From Gammaproteobacteria bacterium (GTDB lineage: Bacteria > Pseudomonadota > Gammaproteobacteria > SZUA-152): a stretch of DNA of 33,843 nucleotides. A program made the translations under genes and the position numbers. This document shows positions 8,172-16,595 of the stretch, piece by piece. The notes below the pieces were generated by a model. The model was not told the DNA's origin. It saw nothing but the letters and a program-made list of their open reading frames with translations, and searched no databases. The number at the start of each line of letters is the position of its first letter. Positions within the stretch are counted from its first letter, which is position 1. The stretch is from positions 1 through 33,843 of the forward strand of contig JAKIUF010000050.1 in assembly GCA_021647705.1 (NCBI GenBank), in the 5' to 3' direction.

Positions 8172-9440
8172 ATGAAACAGGCAACTATTATCACCAAGTT
8201 CTTATTAATTTTACTGATATCTGGAGTATTGCTGGCGTGCGGCACTGATGACAATGACAACGGGGGGGATAGCAGCAATCAGCCACCGACCATTAGCGGC
8301 ACACCCACCACTACCGTCAATGAAGGCAACTTCTATCACTTTGCGCCCATGGCCGCCGATAGCGATAGTGGAGACACCCTCACTTTCTCTATAAACAACA
8401 AACCAGCTTGGGCTAGTTTCGATAACCAGACAGGCATCCTCAGTGGCACACCCGGCCTAAGCGATGCAGGCGATTATGACAACATCACCATCAGCGTCAG
8501 CGATGGCACTGCTACCGCAGAACTAGCGGCCTTTATGATTTCAGTGGTCAACAATACCAATCAACCACCGACAATCACTGGCACGCCCGCCACTACTGTT
8601 AATGAAGACAGTCCCTATCACTTTGCGCCTATAGCCGCCGATGCCGATAGCGGTGACAGCCTCACATTCGCCATAAGCAACAAACCCTCCTGGGCTGGTT
8701 TCGATAACCAGACTGGCATCCTCAGCGGCACGCCCAGTCTGGACGATGCCGGTGATTACGGTAACATCATCATTAGTGTCAGCGACGGCACTGCTTCAGC
8801 CCAGTTGTCCGTTTTTACAATTTCGGTCATTGATGTCAGTCCAGCACTTTTGATTAGCACACACAGCCCCACCGCTCAGGCAATCGACACACCATTGCTC
8901 AGCAATATCACCATCACATTCGATACCCCACTGGATACAGCAACAGTGAGTGGCACCTCCGCTACCCTGCTAGAAACAAACAGTGTCGTGATTCCCGCCA
9001 CGCTAAACATAGACAATCAAACCATTACCATTGACCCGACCAGTAACCTTGAGCCGCTCACGACCTATACCGTCATCATCACCACTGCTGTTACCGGTAC
9101 AAATGGCGCAGCATTAGATAATGATTATTCCTGGAGCTTCACCACTCTGGCGGATACTGTGATCGACCCATCAAGAATCACCGTTAATCTCAGCTGGAAT
9201 ATTGGTGATACAAGCAATACCAACATATCACCCAGCGGTTATTTGATTTATTACGGCCGCCAAAGTGGCAGCCTCGCCAACAGTATTGATGTTGGCATGG
9301 TCGCCTCAAGAGCATTGAATGGCTCCGAATTCAATTTCACTGAAATTGGTGAATACTACTTCCAGGTAGTGGCTTACAATGCGGACAAATCCCTGTTCTC
9401 TGCGCCCAGCACAGAAGTAATCATTGATATCCATCCATAA
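8172..9440 (+). CDS. Outer-membrane lipoprotein with two He_PIG Ig-like repeats, Big_5-like and FN3-like domains
   Basis: A 422-residue lipoprotein. The signal peptide ends in lipobox LLAC (C23) with Gly at +2, which predicts outer-membrane sorting in gammaproteobacteria. Next come a Asp/Asn/Gly linker and two putative-Ig (He_PIG) repeats of 94 residues each, beginning QPPTISGTP and QPPTITGTP and both containing FDNQTGILSGTP and ISVSDGTA. Residues from about 230 to 330 resemble a Big_5 domain (ITITFDTPLD...YSWSFTT). The final 90 residues are FN3-like. Such proteins work as adhesins, scaffolds or substrate-binding surface proteins. I start at 8172 rather than the in-frame ATG at 8148 because only the later start puts the signal peptide at the N-terminus. 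Confidence 0.85.
   Translation: MKQATIITKFLLILLISGVLLACGTDDNDNGGDSSNQPPTISGTPTTTVNEGNFYHFAPMAADSDSGDTLTFSINNKPAWASFDNQTGILSGTPGLSDAGDYDNITISVSDGTATAELAAFMISVVNNTNQPPTITGTPATTVNEDSPYHFAPIAADADSGDSLTFAISNKPSWAGFDNQTGILSGTPSLDDAGDYGNIIISVSDGTASAQLSVFTISVIDVSPALLISTHSPTAQAIDTPLLSNITITFDTPLDTATVSGTSATLLETNSVVIPATLNIDNQTITIDPTSNLEPLTTYTVIITTAVTGTNGAALDNDYSWSFTTLADTVIDPSRITVNLSWNIGDTSNTNISPSGYLIYYGRQSGSLANSIDVGMVASRALNGSEFNFTEIGEYYFQVVAYNADKSLFSAPSTEVIIDIHP
8277..8840 (+). repeat. Two in-frame direct repeats of 282 bp
   Basis: Units begin at 8277 (AATCAGCCACCGACCATTAG) and 8559 (AATCAACCACCGACAATCAC). They are in frame, 282 bases apart, and highly similar at DNA level, including GGCATCCTCAGTGGCAC versus GGCATCCTCAGCGGCAC. 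This indicates fairly recent domain duplication within the lipoprotein gene. Confidence 0.88.
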
Positions 9441-9457
9441 TTTACGGGAAAAAAATC

Positions 9458-11029
9458 ATGACATTTTTTATGAAAAAACAAGTGCGTAAGATTTTTCACC
9501 GCCAGCCTCAAAAATATTCCTTGCTCGGCGCAGTTATGGTCTCATTGACCCTGCTGGCGGGCTCTGTAACGGCACAAAACTTTCCTCACATAAAAACATT
9601 TGGTTTTGATTATGTGCGCTTTGCCGATAACAACGGGGCATTGCTTGATAGCTTGCGATGGGCAGCAAATCACCATGACTGGGTTGTCGGTCCAAAAGGG
9701 AACTGGCCGCTACAGGGTGTTGATTACATGGATACATTAACCTACAACACGATAAAAGAGGCAAACCCGAACGCCAAGATAATGAAATATCTCCCCTATC
9801 ACAGCATCGCTCCTACGACAGAGGTATGGCTCGAAAATTGGTGCGAGGAAAACGGAAAAAATCCTGAGGAGCTTTATTATCATTATTACTATGACACAAC
9901 CATCAGTCTTTCAAATGGCAACACACTCGATATACCTGGATATGGTGGAGGAACGGCAGAGAATCTGGAAGAAGCCAGGGTACGAGTCAGATGGAATGGT
10001 GGATGGGTAGGCATCAACCCCTCTTCACAAACTTTCCGTGAAGCTTATCAGGCACTGTCGCTTCATGTTATTACGCTTGAAGGAACCACTGATGTTTTTG
10101 CTGATGGTTTATTCCTGGATACTTTTGATGGAATGGTTAATCAGGCTAATTACACCAGCTTTTTGGAAAACACCATTGAGCTTAAAGACATCGGCACAAA
10201 AGATGAAATTTACGCACAAGTCACCGCTGACATGGCTAACTCCGCCAATGAATTAAAAGATTTCCTGATTCAAAAAACGGGCAACCCGAATTTCAGATTA
10301 CAGGCTAACCCGGCAGTTCCACGTTATATTTACAACACATTCAGCGATTTGTTTAATGAGCAATACCGCAACCTTCTTATGGACCTAACAGTGGAATACC
10401 TTGTGACAACGGGAGCAAGAATAAATGATATTCCGTATTTACAACAGATATACGATGACATGGACAACGGAAGATTATTTTTTATACGCAGCCAAACAAA
10501 CTTCGGCCCATCAACAGAGATTCCATTTGAGTTTACTCAATTTGCCCTCTCTACACATTATTTGATCAACCATGAAAATGCTCATTTTATGTATCATTAC
10601 GGTAATGCCGGCAACTACGGAGGAGCATCCTACGGAAATTTGGAGCCAACACATTGGCACCAAAACATGGAGGTAAATATCGGGGTTCCAGTATCACGGC
10701 CCGAGAATGATTACTGGGCTGTTGAAAACACTGACCGCTTTTATGAGTTTGCTAGCGGTAATGGCTACAACATCCTGGCCCGTGAATACTCCAACGCCTT
10801 GGTACTGGCAAAATATTCACGCGGTGGGTGGGCAAATATCGGCACTAACCCAACCACACATCAACTGGGCGGAGACTATTATCCCCTGCTCGAAGATAAC
10901 AGCACGGGTGCCGCTGTGACCAGCGTAACGCTAGGTGAGAGTGAAGGCATTATATTACTTAAAAACCCGGTAATCGGCAGCCTTCCGCGCCCGCAGATCA
11001 CCGAGTCCAGCTTTGCGATCAACCCATAA
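9458..11029 (+). CDS. Secreted TIM-barrel glycoside hydrolase-like protein (GHL15-like)
   Basis: A 523-residue exported protein. The signal peptide ends near VTA-Q40. The mature protein opens with a strand and F-D-Y-V-RFADNN, continues with AKIMKYLPYHS, and contains DVFADGLFLDTFDGM at about 212-226, where D216 and D221 lie at the end of a predicted beta-strand as in the catalytic position of TIM-barrel glycosidases. The arrangement recalls the 'hypothetical glycosyl hydrolase family 15' (GHL15) group. It follows the lipoprotein gene by 17 bases and is probably co-transcribed with it. With the beta-helix protein this suggests an extracellular polysaccharide-acting set. The substrate and even hydrolytic activity are inferences. 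The start could also be the ATG at 9470. Confidence 0.72.
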   Translation: MTFFMKKQVRKIFHRQPQKYSLLGAVMVSLTLLAGSVTAQNFPHIKTFGFDYVRFADNNGALLDSLRWAANHHDWVVGPKGNWPLQGVDYMDTLTYNTIKEANPNAKIMKYLPYHSIAPTTEVWLENWCEENGKNPEELYYHYYYDTTISLSNGNTLDIPGYGGGTAENLEEARVRVRWNGGWVGINPSSQTFREAYQALSLHVITLEGTTDVFADGLFLDTFDGMVNQANYTSFLENTIELKDIGTKDEIYAQVTADMANSANELKDFLIQKTGNPNFRLQANPAVPRYIYNTFSDLFNEQYRNLLMDLTVEYLVTTGARINDIPYLQQIYDDMDNGRLFFIRSQTNFGPSTEIPFEFTQFALSTHYLINHENAHFMYHYGNAGNYGGASYGNLEPTHWHQNMEVNIGVPVSRPENDYWAVENTDRFYEFASGNGYNILAREYSNALVLAKYSRGGWANIGTNPTTHQLGGDYYPLLEDNSTGAAVTSVTLGESEGIILLKNPVIGSLPRPQITESSFAINP

Positions 11030-11077
11030 ATCAGCGACATCACGTCACTGCGATCTATTGACGTTTTATTTTCATCA

Positions 11078-11296
11078 CTACTGGAGCCACTTTTTTCGCC
11101 CTGCAAAGCGGAAGAAGTGGCCCAGCCCTTCGGATTGAGCCTGAAAAAGCGCCACTCGACGCTGCTCGCCGCTCATTTGGAATAAGCAAATTTCTCTTCC
11201 TCGCACCTTGATTGGCGTTTTTTTTGAGTTAAAGCACACCCTCCCTGGGAAATAGTTTTTTGCCAGATCACTGACAATTACGTTACGCTTAGCCAT
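11078..11296 (-). CDS. Small hypothetical protein (72 aa)
   Basis: An unrecognised, Lys/Arg-rich 72-residue frame beginning MAKRNVIVSDLAKNYF. What supports it is a perfect GAGGAG ribosome site six bases before the ATG at 11296. It is oriented against all its neighbours and sits at the right end of the accessory island, just before the ABC operon. It has no signal peptide or membrane segment. It could be the N-terminal remnant of a longer mobile-element gene. Nothing more can be said about its role. Confidence 0.42.
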   Translation of the reverse strand: MAKRNVIVSDLAKNYFPGRVCFNSKKTPIKVRGREICLFQMSGEQRRVALFQAQSEGLGHFFRFAGRKKWLQ

Positions 11297-11417
11297 TAGT
11301 GGCTCCTCATTTGTTTCTGGTCGAACATGCAGTTTACTTGTCAGATGGAGGGAGTCTCATACATCGGTACAGGTCGGAGTGACAAAATGGAAGAGATATT
11401 ACTTTCATCTGCCCAAC

Positions 11418-12119
11418 ATGATTCGACTAACTGACATTCAACGTGATTTCCAGGTGGGCGACCAGCAGGTACACGCCCTGCGCGACATCAATTTACAGGT
11501 TGCTGCCGGGGAATACATTTCCATCATGGGACCGTCCGGTTCCGGAAAGTCCACCCTGCTGAATATGATCGGCCTGCTCGACCAGCCCACAGCCGGACAC
11601 TACCAGTTAGATGGTCAGGATGTGACGACCCTGAGCGACGAACAACAAGCGCGCACCCGCCGGGAAAAAATTGGTTTCGTATTTCAGTTCTTTCACCTGG
11701 TACCACGGCTCACCGCCGCGCAAAATATCGCTCTGCCCTTGATGCTGGCTGGCATGCCGGAAAAACAGCGCAATCAGAAAGTACAAATGGCGCTGCAACA
11801 AATGGGCATCGCCGACCGCGCCGGACATCGCCCGGACCAGCTCTCCGGCGGCCAGCGCCAACGCGTGGCCATTGCCCGTGCCACAGTTATCGGGCCCGCA
11901 GTGTTACTCGCAGACGAACCCACCGGCAACCTGGACAGCGCCGCCGGTACTGAAGTGGTGAAAATACTTGAACAACTTAACGCCAACGGGTTGACACTAC
12001 TTGTGGTTACTCACGATGAAACACTGGGCAAACGTGCCAGACGCCGTATTCACATGATCGATGGTGCTATCGAACATGACACGTTGTTACAAAACCACAC
12101 ACCACCGGCAAGCCCGTGA
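11418..12119 (+). CDS. ABC transporter ATP-binding protein (MacB/LolD-type)
   Basis: A 233-residue ATPase of the MacB/LolD subfamily, the usual length for a free-standing subunit. Visible motifs are Walker [10 protein letters not shown] (38-46), Q-loop Q90, signature LSGGQ (142-146), Walker B VLLADEP (162-168) and H-loop H199. The ATG at 11418 matches the family start ([11 protein letters not shown]); an in-frame GTG at 11379 would add 13 residues and neither has a strong ribosome site. The stop overlaps the next permease's GTG start by four bases. It energises the two FtsX-like permeases downstream, probably working with the adaptor at 3827. Confidence 0.95.
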   Translation: MIRLTDIQRDFQVGDQQVHALRDINLQVAAGEYISIMGPSGSGKSTLLNMIGLLDQPTAGHYQLDGQDVTTLSDEQQARTRREKIGFVFQFFHLVPRLTAAQNIALPLMLAGMPEKQRNQKVQMALQQMGIADRAGHRPDQLSGGQRQRVAIARATVIGPAVLLADEPTGNLDSAAGTEVVKILEQLNANGLTLLVVTHDETLGKRARRRIHMIDGAIEHDTLLQNHTPPASP

Positions 12120-13321
12120 AAACCCGCGACGCCACCCGCTTTGCCTTTGACGCCTTGCGTGGCTATCGCACCCGCACCCTGCTGATGTTACTGGCCATGA
12201 GTATAGGTGTCGCCTCGGTACTGGTGCTCACCTCTCTGGGCGAAGCGGCACGGCGTTACGTTACCGGGGAATTTTCCTCCCTGGGTACCAATCTGATTAT
12301 TGTGCTGCCCGGCAAATCGGAAACCTCTGGCGGCTCACCCAGCCTGCTGGGCGGCACCACCCGTGACCTGACCCTGAACGATGCCCTTGCCGTGTCACGT
12401 TCGGCACTGATCAACCACATGGCACCTCTCATCATCGGTTCGGCACCCGTGTCGGTGAAAAATCTGCAACGTGATGTGATGGTGGTGGGCAGCACATCAT
12501 CATTACTGGATGTCCGCCAATGGCGGCTGGGCAAAGGGCGGTTTCTGCCGGAGACGGACATTACCCGCGCCCGCTTTGTCACCGTGCTGGGCAGCACGCT
12601 CAAACAGGAATTGTTTGGTGCAAAAAACGCGCTGGGCGAATGGGTGCGCATCGGTGACCGACGCTTTCGGGTGATCGGCATCATGGCTGCACAGGGACGT
12701 TCCTTCGATATCGACGTGGAAAACGTCGCTTTTGTGCCAGTCGCCGCAGCGCAAATGTTGTTTAACACACAATCGCTGTTTCGCATTTTGCTGGATACCC
12801 GCAGCCGGGAAAGCATCCCGCGTGCTATCGCGTTTATCAAACATACCCTGCGCGAACGGCACCAGGGCGAAGAGGATGTCACCCTCATCACCCAGGATGC
12901 GGTGCTCGCCACCTTCGACAAAATTCTCCGGGCGCTGACCCTTACCGTAGCCGGTATTGCCGCCATCAGCCTGGCGGTGGCCGGCATTCTGATCATGAAT
13001 GTAATGCTGGTAGCGGTATCGCAACGCACCACCGAAATTGGTTTGCTGAAAGCACTGGGTGTACCACAGCGACAGATTATTCGGCTGTTCATGACTGAAG
13101 CTGCGCTGTTATCCGGCATGGGAGCCGGGCTGGGTCTGCTGGTTGGGCAGACTGTCAGCAGTGTGATCGGTTATTTTTATCCGGCCCTGCCGTTGGGTAC
13201 ACCATGGTGGGCTTTTCTGGCCGCCATTGGCGTGGCCCTGGGTACAGGGCTGTTGTTTTCATTGTTACCCGCACGACGGGCGGCGCAACTGGACCCGGTG
13301 CAGGCGTTGGCACGACGATAA
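12116..13321 (+). CDS. ABC transporter permease, MacB/FtsX family (first copy)
   Basis: A 401-residue permease with the MacB architecture: an N-terminal helix at about 20-40 (TLLMLLAMSIGVASVLVLTS), a large periplasmic core domain (about 45-270), and three C-terminal helices in an FtsX domain that contains ERTTEIGLLKALG-like SQRTTEIGLLKALGVPQ and ends LLPARRAAQLDPVQALARR. It starts at a GTG overlapping the ATPase stop (GTGA), indicating translational coupling. It lacks the ATPase domain that is fused in MacB. Together with the next gene it would form a heterodimeric pump core. Substrate unknown (peptides, lipopeptides or macrolides in the family). Confidence 0.93.
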   Translation: MKTRDATRFAFDALRGYRTRTLLMLLAMSIGVASVLVLTSLGEAARRYVTGEFSSLGTNLIIVLPGKSETSGGSPSLLGGTTRDLTLNDALAVSRSALINHMAPLIIGSAPVSVKNLQRDVMVVGSTSSLLDVRQWRLGKGRFLPETDITRARFVTVLGSTLKQELFGAKNALGEWVRIGDRRFRVIGIMAAQGRSFDIDVENVAFVPVAAAQMLFNTQSLFRILLDTRSRESIPRAIAFIKHTLRERHQGEEDVTLITQDAVLATFDKILRALTLTVAGIAAISLAVAGILIMNVMLVAVSQRTTEIGLLKALGVPQRQIIRLFMTEAALLSGMGAGLGLLVGQTVSSVIGYFYPALPLGTPWWAFLAAIGVALGTGLLFSLLPARRAAQLDPVQALARR

Positions 13322-13393
13322 TTTGTGCAGCGTTTTCTGTATTCGCGGCAGGCAAATGTATTTTATTATTGGATAAGCAAACACGAAAACAAC

Positions 13394-14593
13394 ATGCTAA
13401 GCAAAGACTTCATCCAGCTCACCACCTCGTCCATCGTGGCCCATCGCCTGCGCAGCGGACTGACCATTCTCGGCATCGCCGTGGGCATCGGTGCCGTGGT
13501 ATTGCTCACCTCCATCGGTGAAGGTATTCACCGTTTCGTGCTCAGTGAATTCACCCAGTTCGGCACCACGCTGATCGGCATCAACCCCGGCAAGGCCACT
13601 ACCATGGGCACACCCGTCGGCATCATGGGTACCGTACGACCGTTAAGCATCGACGATGCCGAAGCACTGCGGCGTGTGCCGCACACCCGTGCCGTAGTGG
13701 CCGTTACCCAGGGTAATGCAGAAGTCAAAGTGGGTAACAAACACCGGCGAGCAACTGTGTTTGGTATGGGGGCTGACATGCCCGAAGCCTTCTCCATGCG
13801 TGTGCAACTGGGTCAGTTTCTGCCTCATGACGACCCGCGCTCACCCCGTGCCTTTGCCGTACTGGGCAGCACGCTGCGCAGTGAATTGTTTGGTACAGCC
13901 AACCCCCTGGGTGAACACATTCGTGTGGGGGGTGAGCGTTACCGCATTATCGGTGTGATGGAAAGCAAGGGTCAGGTGCTGGGCATGGATCTGGACGACA
14001 CAGTATATATTCCTGCAGCGCGCGCTTTGTCATTATTCAACCGCGACAGCCTGATGGAAATTGATCTGCTCTACGAAGAGGGTGCCGATGTGGACGAGGT
14101 GGTAGCGGGCATCAAACGCATACTGATCAACCGCCACGGTCGAGAAGATTTCACCATCACTACCCAGCAACAGATGATGGATGTACTGGGCAATGTGCTC
14201 AATGTGCTGACCTTCGCGGTGGCAGCACTGGGCAGTATTTCGCTGGTGGTGGGCGGTATCGGCATTTTCACCATCATGACCATTGCCATTTCGGAACGCA
14301 CCGGCGAAATTGGGCTGCTGCGCGCACTGGGTGCGGAGAAAGGACAGGTGCAGATGTTATTTCTGGGGGAAGCCGTGGTGCTGGCGGGTATTGGCGGACT
14401 GGCCGGGCTGCTGCTGGGCATTGGCGGCGCACAATTGCTGACCGTCGCCCTGCCCGAACTGCCGGTGCATACGCCCTGGGAATATGTACTTATCGCGGAG
14501 ACACTGGCACTGATTATCGGTGTTATTGCCGGTGTGGTACCCGCCCGGCGGGCGGCACGTCTGGACCCGGTGGAAGCCCTGCGTGCCGAGTAA
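13394..14593 (+). CDS. ABC transporter permease, MacB/FtsX family (second copy)
   Basis: A 399-residue paralogue of the preceding permease with the same plan: first helix at about 17-38, a periplasmic MacB core, then three C-terminal helices and the ends SERTGEIGLLRALGAEKGQ and VVPARRAARLDPVEALRAE. Start chosen at the ATG at 13394 (MLSKDFIQLTTSS); a GTG at 13325 in the same frame would add an implausible 23-residue tail. The 72-base gap to the first permease has no promoter that I can see. It ends four bases from the convergent PilZ gene. The pair probably works as a heterodimer. Confidence 0.93.
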   Translation: MLSKDFIQLTTSSIVAHRLRSGLTILGIAVGIGAVVLLTSIGEGIHRFVLSEFTQFGTTLIGINPGKATTMGTPVGIMGTVRPLSIDDAEALRRVPHTRAVVAVTQGNAEVKVGNKHRRATVFGMGADMPEAFSMRVQLGQFLPHDDPRSPRAFAVLGSTLRSELFGTANPLGEHIRVGGERYRIIGVMESKGQVLGMDLDDTVYIPAARALSLFNRDSLMEIDLLYEEGADVDEVVAGIKRILINRHGREDFTITTQQQMMDVLGNVLNVLTFAVAALGSISLVVGGIGIFTIMTIAISERTGEIGLLRALGAEKGQVQMLFLGEAVVLAGIGGLAGLLLGIGGAQLLTVALPELPVHTPWEYVLIAETLALIIGVIAGVVPARRAARLDPVEALRAE

Positions 14594-14597
14594 AAAA

Positions 14598-14984
14598 CTA
14601 TTCAGCGGTGAGAATCACCACTTCATTGAGGAGTGTTTCAACCTTCGTTAATGTGTCTCTCACGGCGACCGAACGCATATGCGCATTGGCCTCAAAATCA
14701 AACTCGACACCGCAGCGGAAATGATTTTCCATACGTGTGACATAACGCACCACCGCCACCACACCAGACACACTATGTTGATCCGTCATCAGGTCCACCA
14801 GCACCGGCTGCCCCGGGTTCAACGGGCGGGAATGACGAAATGCCAGACCGGTCGCGTTAAAATCGATAGCCCGGACATCGATACGGCTGGAAAACAAACT
14901 CAGCAAACCCGCGCGATGCAGGCTAACCCCCAAACTACCCACACCATAACGTGCAAATTTTCGCCGATTACGCCTCATTAGCAT
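14598..14984 (-). CDS. PilZ-domain protein (putative c-di-GMP receptor)
   Basis: A 128-residue protein with the PilZ hallmarks: RRNRR near the N-terminus (RxxxR) and DFNATG, which corresponds to the D/NxSxxG motif with Ser replaced by Asn. The remaining beta-barrel strands VLVDLMT and FRCGVEFDF fit. PilZ domains bind c-di-GMP and control motility, exopolysaccharide or similar outputs. I place the start at 14984 because AGGAG lies about ten bases upstream; the open frame extends to 15086, but that part reaches into a repeat element. The two diguanylate cyclases in this window are possible sources of its ligand. Confidence 0.78.
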   Translation of the reverse strand: MLMRRNRRKFARYGVGSLGVSLHRAGLLSLFSSRIDVRAIDFNATGLAFRHSRPLNPGQPVLVDLMTDQHSVSGVVAVVRYVTRMENHFRCGVEFDFEANAHMRSVAVRDTLTKVETLLNEVVILTAE

Positions 14985-15077
14985 GAACAAATGACTCCTG
15001 TTATCCACCACTAGATGATATCGGCCAGTATAAAAATATCCGTAAAATATCCGTGCGAAGCAGTACACAACCGGCGC

Positions 15078-15288
15078 TATACCCATGGTGTTTGAGGTTT
15101 TGTCTTTTAGTGTGCATCATATTCGTTTCCTGACGAGGCAAAACGACCACCAGACCAGGAATGGCCCCAGATAGAACAACGCAGGAGCAGTTGCCGGATA
15201 ATAACCAGCCGATTGCAAGGCGTTTTAACACGGTCATGAAACGAAAAAGGTATGCCATAAAGCCTGCACCTCAATCGCTGCGGGTATA
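15078..15288 (+). repeat. MITE-like repeat family 2, copy 1
   Basis: Begins TATACCCATGGTGTTTGAGG and ends CCTCAATCGCTGCGGGTATA, an inverted pair 211 bases apart. The interior AGTGTGCATCATATTCGTTTCCTGAC...GAGGCAAAACGAC matches, in reverse complement, the interior of the copy at 22495-22685. It occupies the region upstream of the PilZ gene. No gene is apparent in the 14985-15444 gap besides this element. Confidence 0.75.
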
Positions 15289-15395
15289 TTACCGTGACCA
15301 TTAAACGAATCAGATGGAAAAATTCTGATAGACTCGACAGCGTAAAAAGCCATGTTACTCGGGTGGCTGTGCGGGATTCAAAACAACGTTCACAA

Positions 15396-15401
15396 TATAA
15401 T
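15396..15401 (+). promoter_or_regulatory. Candidate -10 box TATAAT upstream of the glycine-zipper gene
   Basis: A perfect TATAAT lies 44 bases before the ATG at 15445. No good -35 hexamer is seen at the right spacing, so this is only suggestive. Confidence 0.3.
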
Positions 15402-15444
15402 TACCCGCATCGCATCACCATTATATAGGGAGGGGAAAATAACG

Positions 15445-15741
15445 ATGAAAACAAACCCAAAAACCGCCGTTTTAATGTTATTCAGTGCCATCATCATGAT
15501 GGGGTTGTCTCTTTCAAGTTATGCCGAAAACACACCGGCACCAGGACAAAACACAGAACAGGTTTCTGCATCCGCTGAAACGACAACACCTGATAATGCC
15601 ACCACCGATACACCGCCTGATAATGGCAAAGGTGCCCTCAAAGGTTGTGCAGCCGGTGCCGCCATCGGCACTGCCGTCGCACCAATAGCCGGCACGCTGG
15701 CAGGCTGCATACTTGTGGGTATCTGGGGCTGGTTCTGGTAA
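15445..15741 (+). CDS. Small exported glycine-zipper protein
   Basis: A 98-residue protein with a signal peptide (MKTNPKTAVLMLFSAIIMMG...SYA-E, cleavage near residue 31), a Pro/Thr/Ala-rich linker, and a C-terminal hydrophobic Gly-x3-Gly segment (GAAIGTAVAPIAGTLAGCILVGIWGWFW). Glycine-zipper proteins of this size are usually envelope proteins inserted in the outer or inner membrane. AGGGAGGGG lies just upstream of the ATG, which decides this start over an upstream in-frame one at 15352. No lipobox is present. Role unknown. Confidence 0.72.
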   Translation: MKTNPKTAVLMLFSAIIMMGLSLSSYAENTPAPGQNTEQVSASAETTTPDNATTDTPPDNGKGALKGCAAGAAIGTAVAPIAGTLAGCILVGIWGWFW

Positions 15742-15794
15742 ACCCCGGCTCGCACAACAATCATTAAAACCACTCGAAAACCGGCAATCCACAA

Positions 15795-16589
15795 ATGAAC
15801 TTTGGCGCACGTTTTTCTGAATTTGGCATGACTGGTGCGGTCTTCTGGATCTGCCAGATTCTGCTGTTCACCATTGGCACCGGCGAAGCCGCAGGTGAGT
15901 ATTTTTTTAATCTGGTGGGCAACTTTATTGGCACAGAGGACACATCTTCTGTCCTGAAAAGTGCAGTCGGCTCATTGCTGACGGTTTTCGGGTTAATCGG
16001 TATTTTTGTCACCGGCCTTGTGCTGGACATGATCGGTTCGATATTTTTCATGCAGGAAATGCGTATTTTTGGTGGCCACGTCTCACGCAATATCGACTGG
16101 TTGAACAAGATGACTGAAAAATGTTCAACTGCCATTGCCAAAGACTACCAGGTTTTCCAGGAAGAATTTGGCGATAACAATATCTCGACAAAATGCACAT
16201 TCACCCGCCTTCTGCACCCCCGCTTTCATTATCGACGTTTCAGGTTACGCTCACGCTATCGACACCTGCAAACGTTTTTGCTGTCCTATGTTCACGTTTA
16301 CTCCGCCAATGGCACATCGGATCAGCTAACCGATCATATACATGTGTGGCGCACATCACGTGCCATTTCCACAGCATTATTCATTGTCGCCATTGAGGTC
16401 ATTATCTTTGAAAATGTCATACACGCAGCCGATGAAATACCGCACGAAAGCGGGCCAACAACATTGATCATTTACGGGACACTGTTTGCGCTCTCTGCCA
16501 TGCTTACCCTGAAATCCTACAACCGAATGTGTTTTTCCCTGTTCACACTCTCCTGCGCCACCAACAGCCATCAAATTTCAGCAAAATAG
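15795..16589 (+). CDS. Unrecognised membrane protein with four predicted helices
   Basis: A 264-residue protein that I do not recognise. Hydrophobic stretches at about 12-32, 58-88, 198-218 and 226-245 suggest four membrane helices. The central part (about 90-195) is soluble, with a basic cluster HPRFHYRRFRLRSRYRH. The C-terminus is short and contains two Cys. It ends six bases before the 2Fe-2S reductase gene and is probably co-transcribed with it, so a membrane partner for that electron carrier is possible. Alternatively it may be unrelated. Its codon use and placement between known genes make it a likely real gene. Confidence 0.7.
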   Translation: MNFGARFSEFGMTGAVFWICQILLFTIGTGEAAGEYFFNLVGNFIGTEDTSSVLKSAVGSLLTVFGLIGIFVTGLVLDMIGSIFFMQEMRIFGGHVSRNIDWLNKMTEKCSTAIAKDYQVFQEEFGDNNISTKCTFTRLLHPRFHYRRFRLRSRYRHLQTFLLSYVHVYSANGTSDQLTDHIHVWRTSRAISTALFIVAIEVIIFENVIHAADEIPHESGPTTLIIYGTLFALSAMLTLKSYNRMCFSLFTLSCATNSHQISAK

Positions 16590-16595
16590 CCCATT

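Noticed and set aside
11524-11861. Minus-strand frames opposite the ABC ATPase gene
   Set aside because: Shadows of a gene with all ABC ATPase motifs.
12256-13119. A 287-residue open frame on the minus strand across the first permease
   Set aside because: It is the antisense shadow of a well-supported MacB/FtsX permease, is rich in Arg, Ser and Thr, and has no ribosome site or domain.
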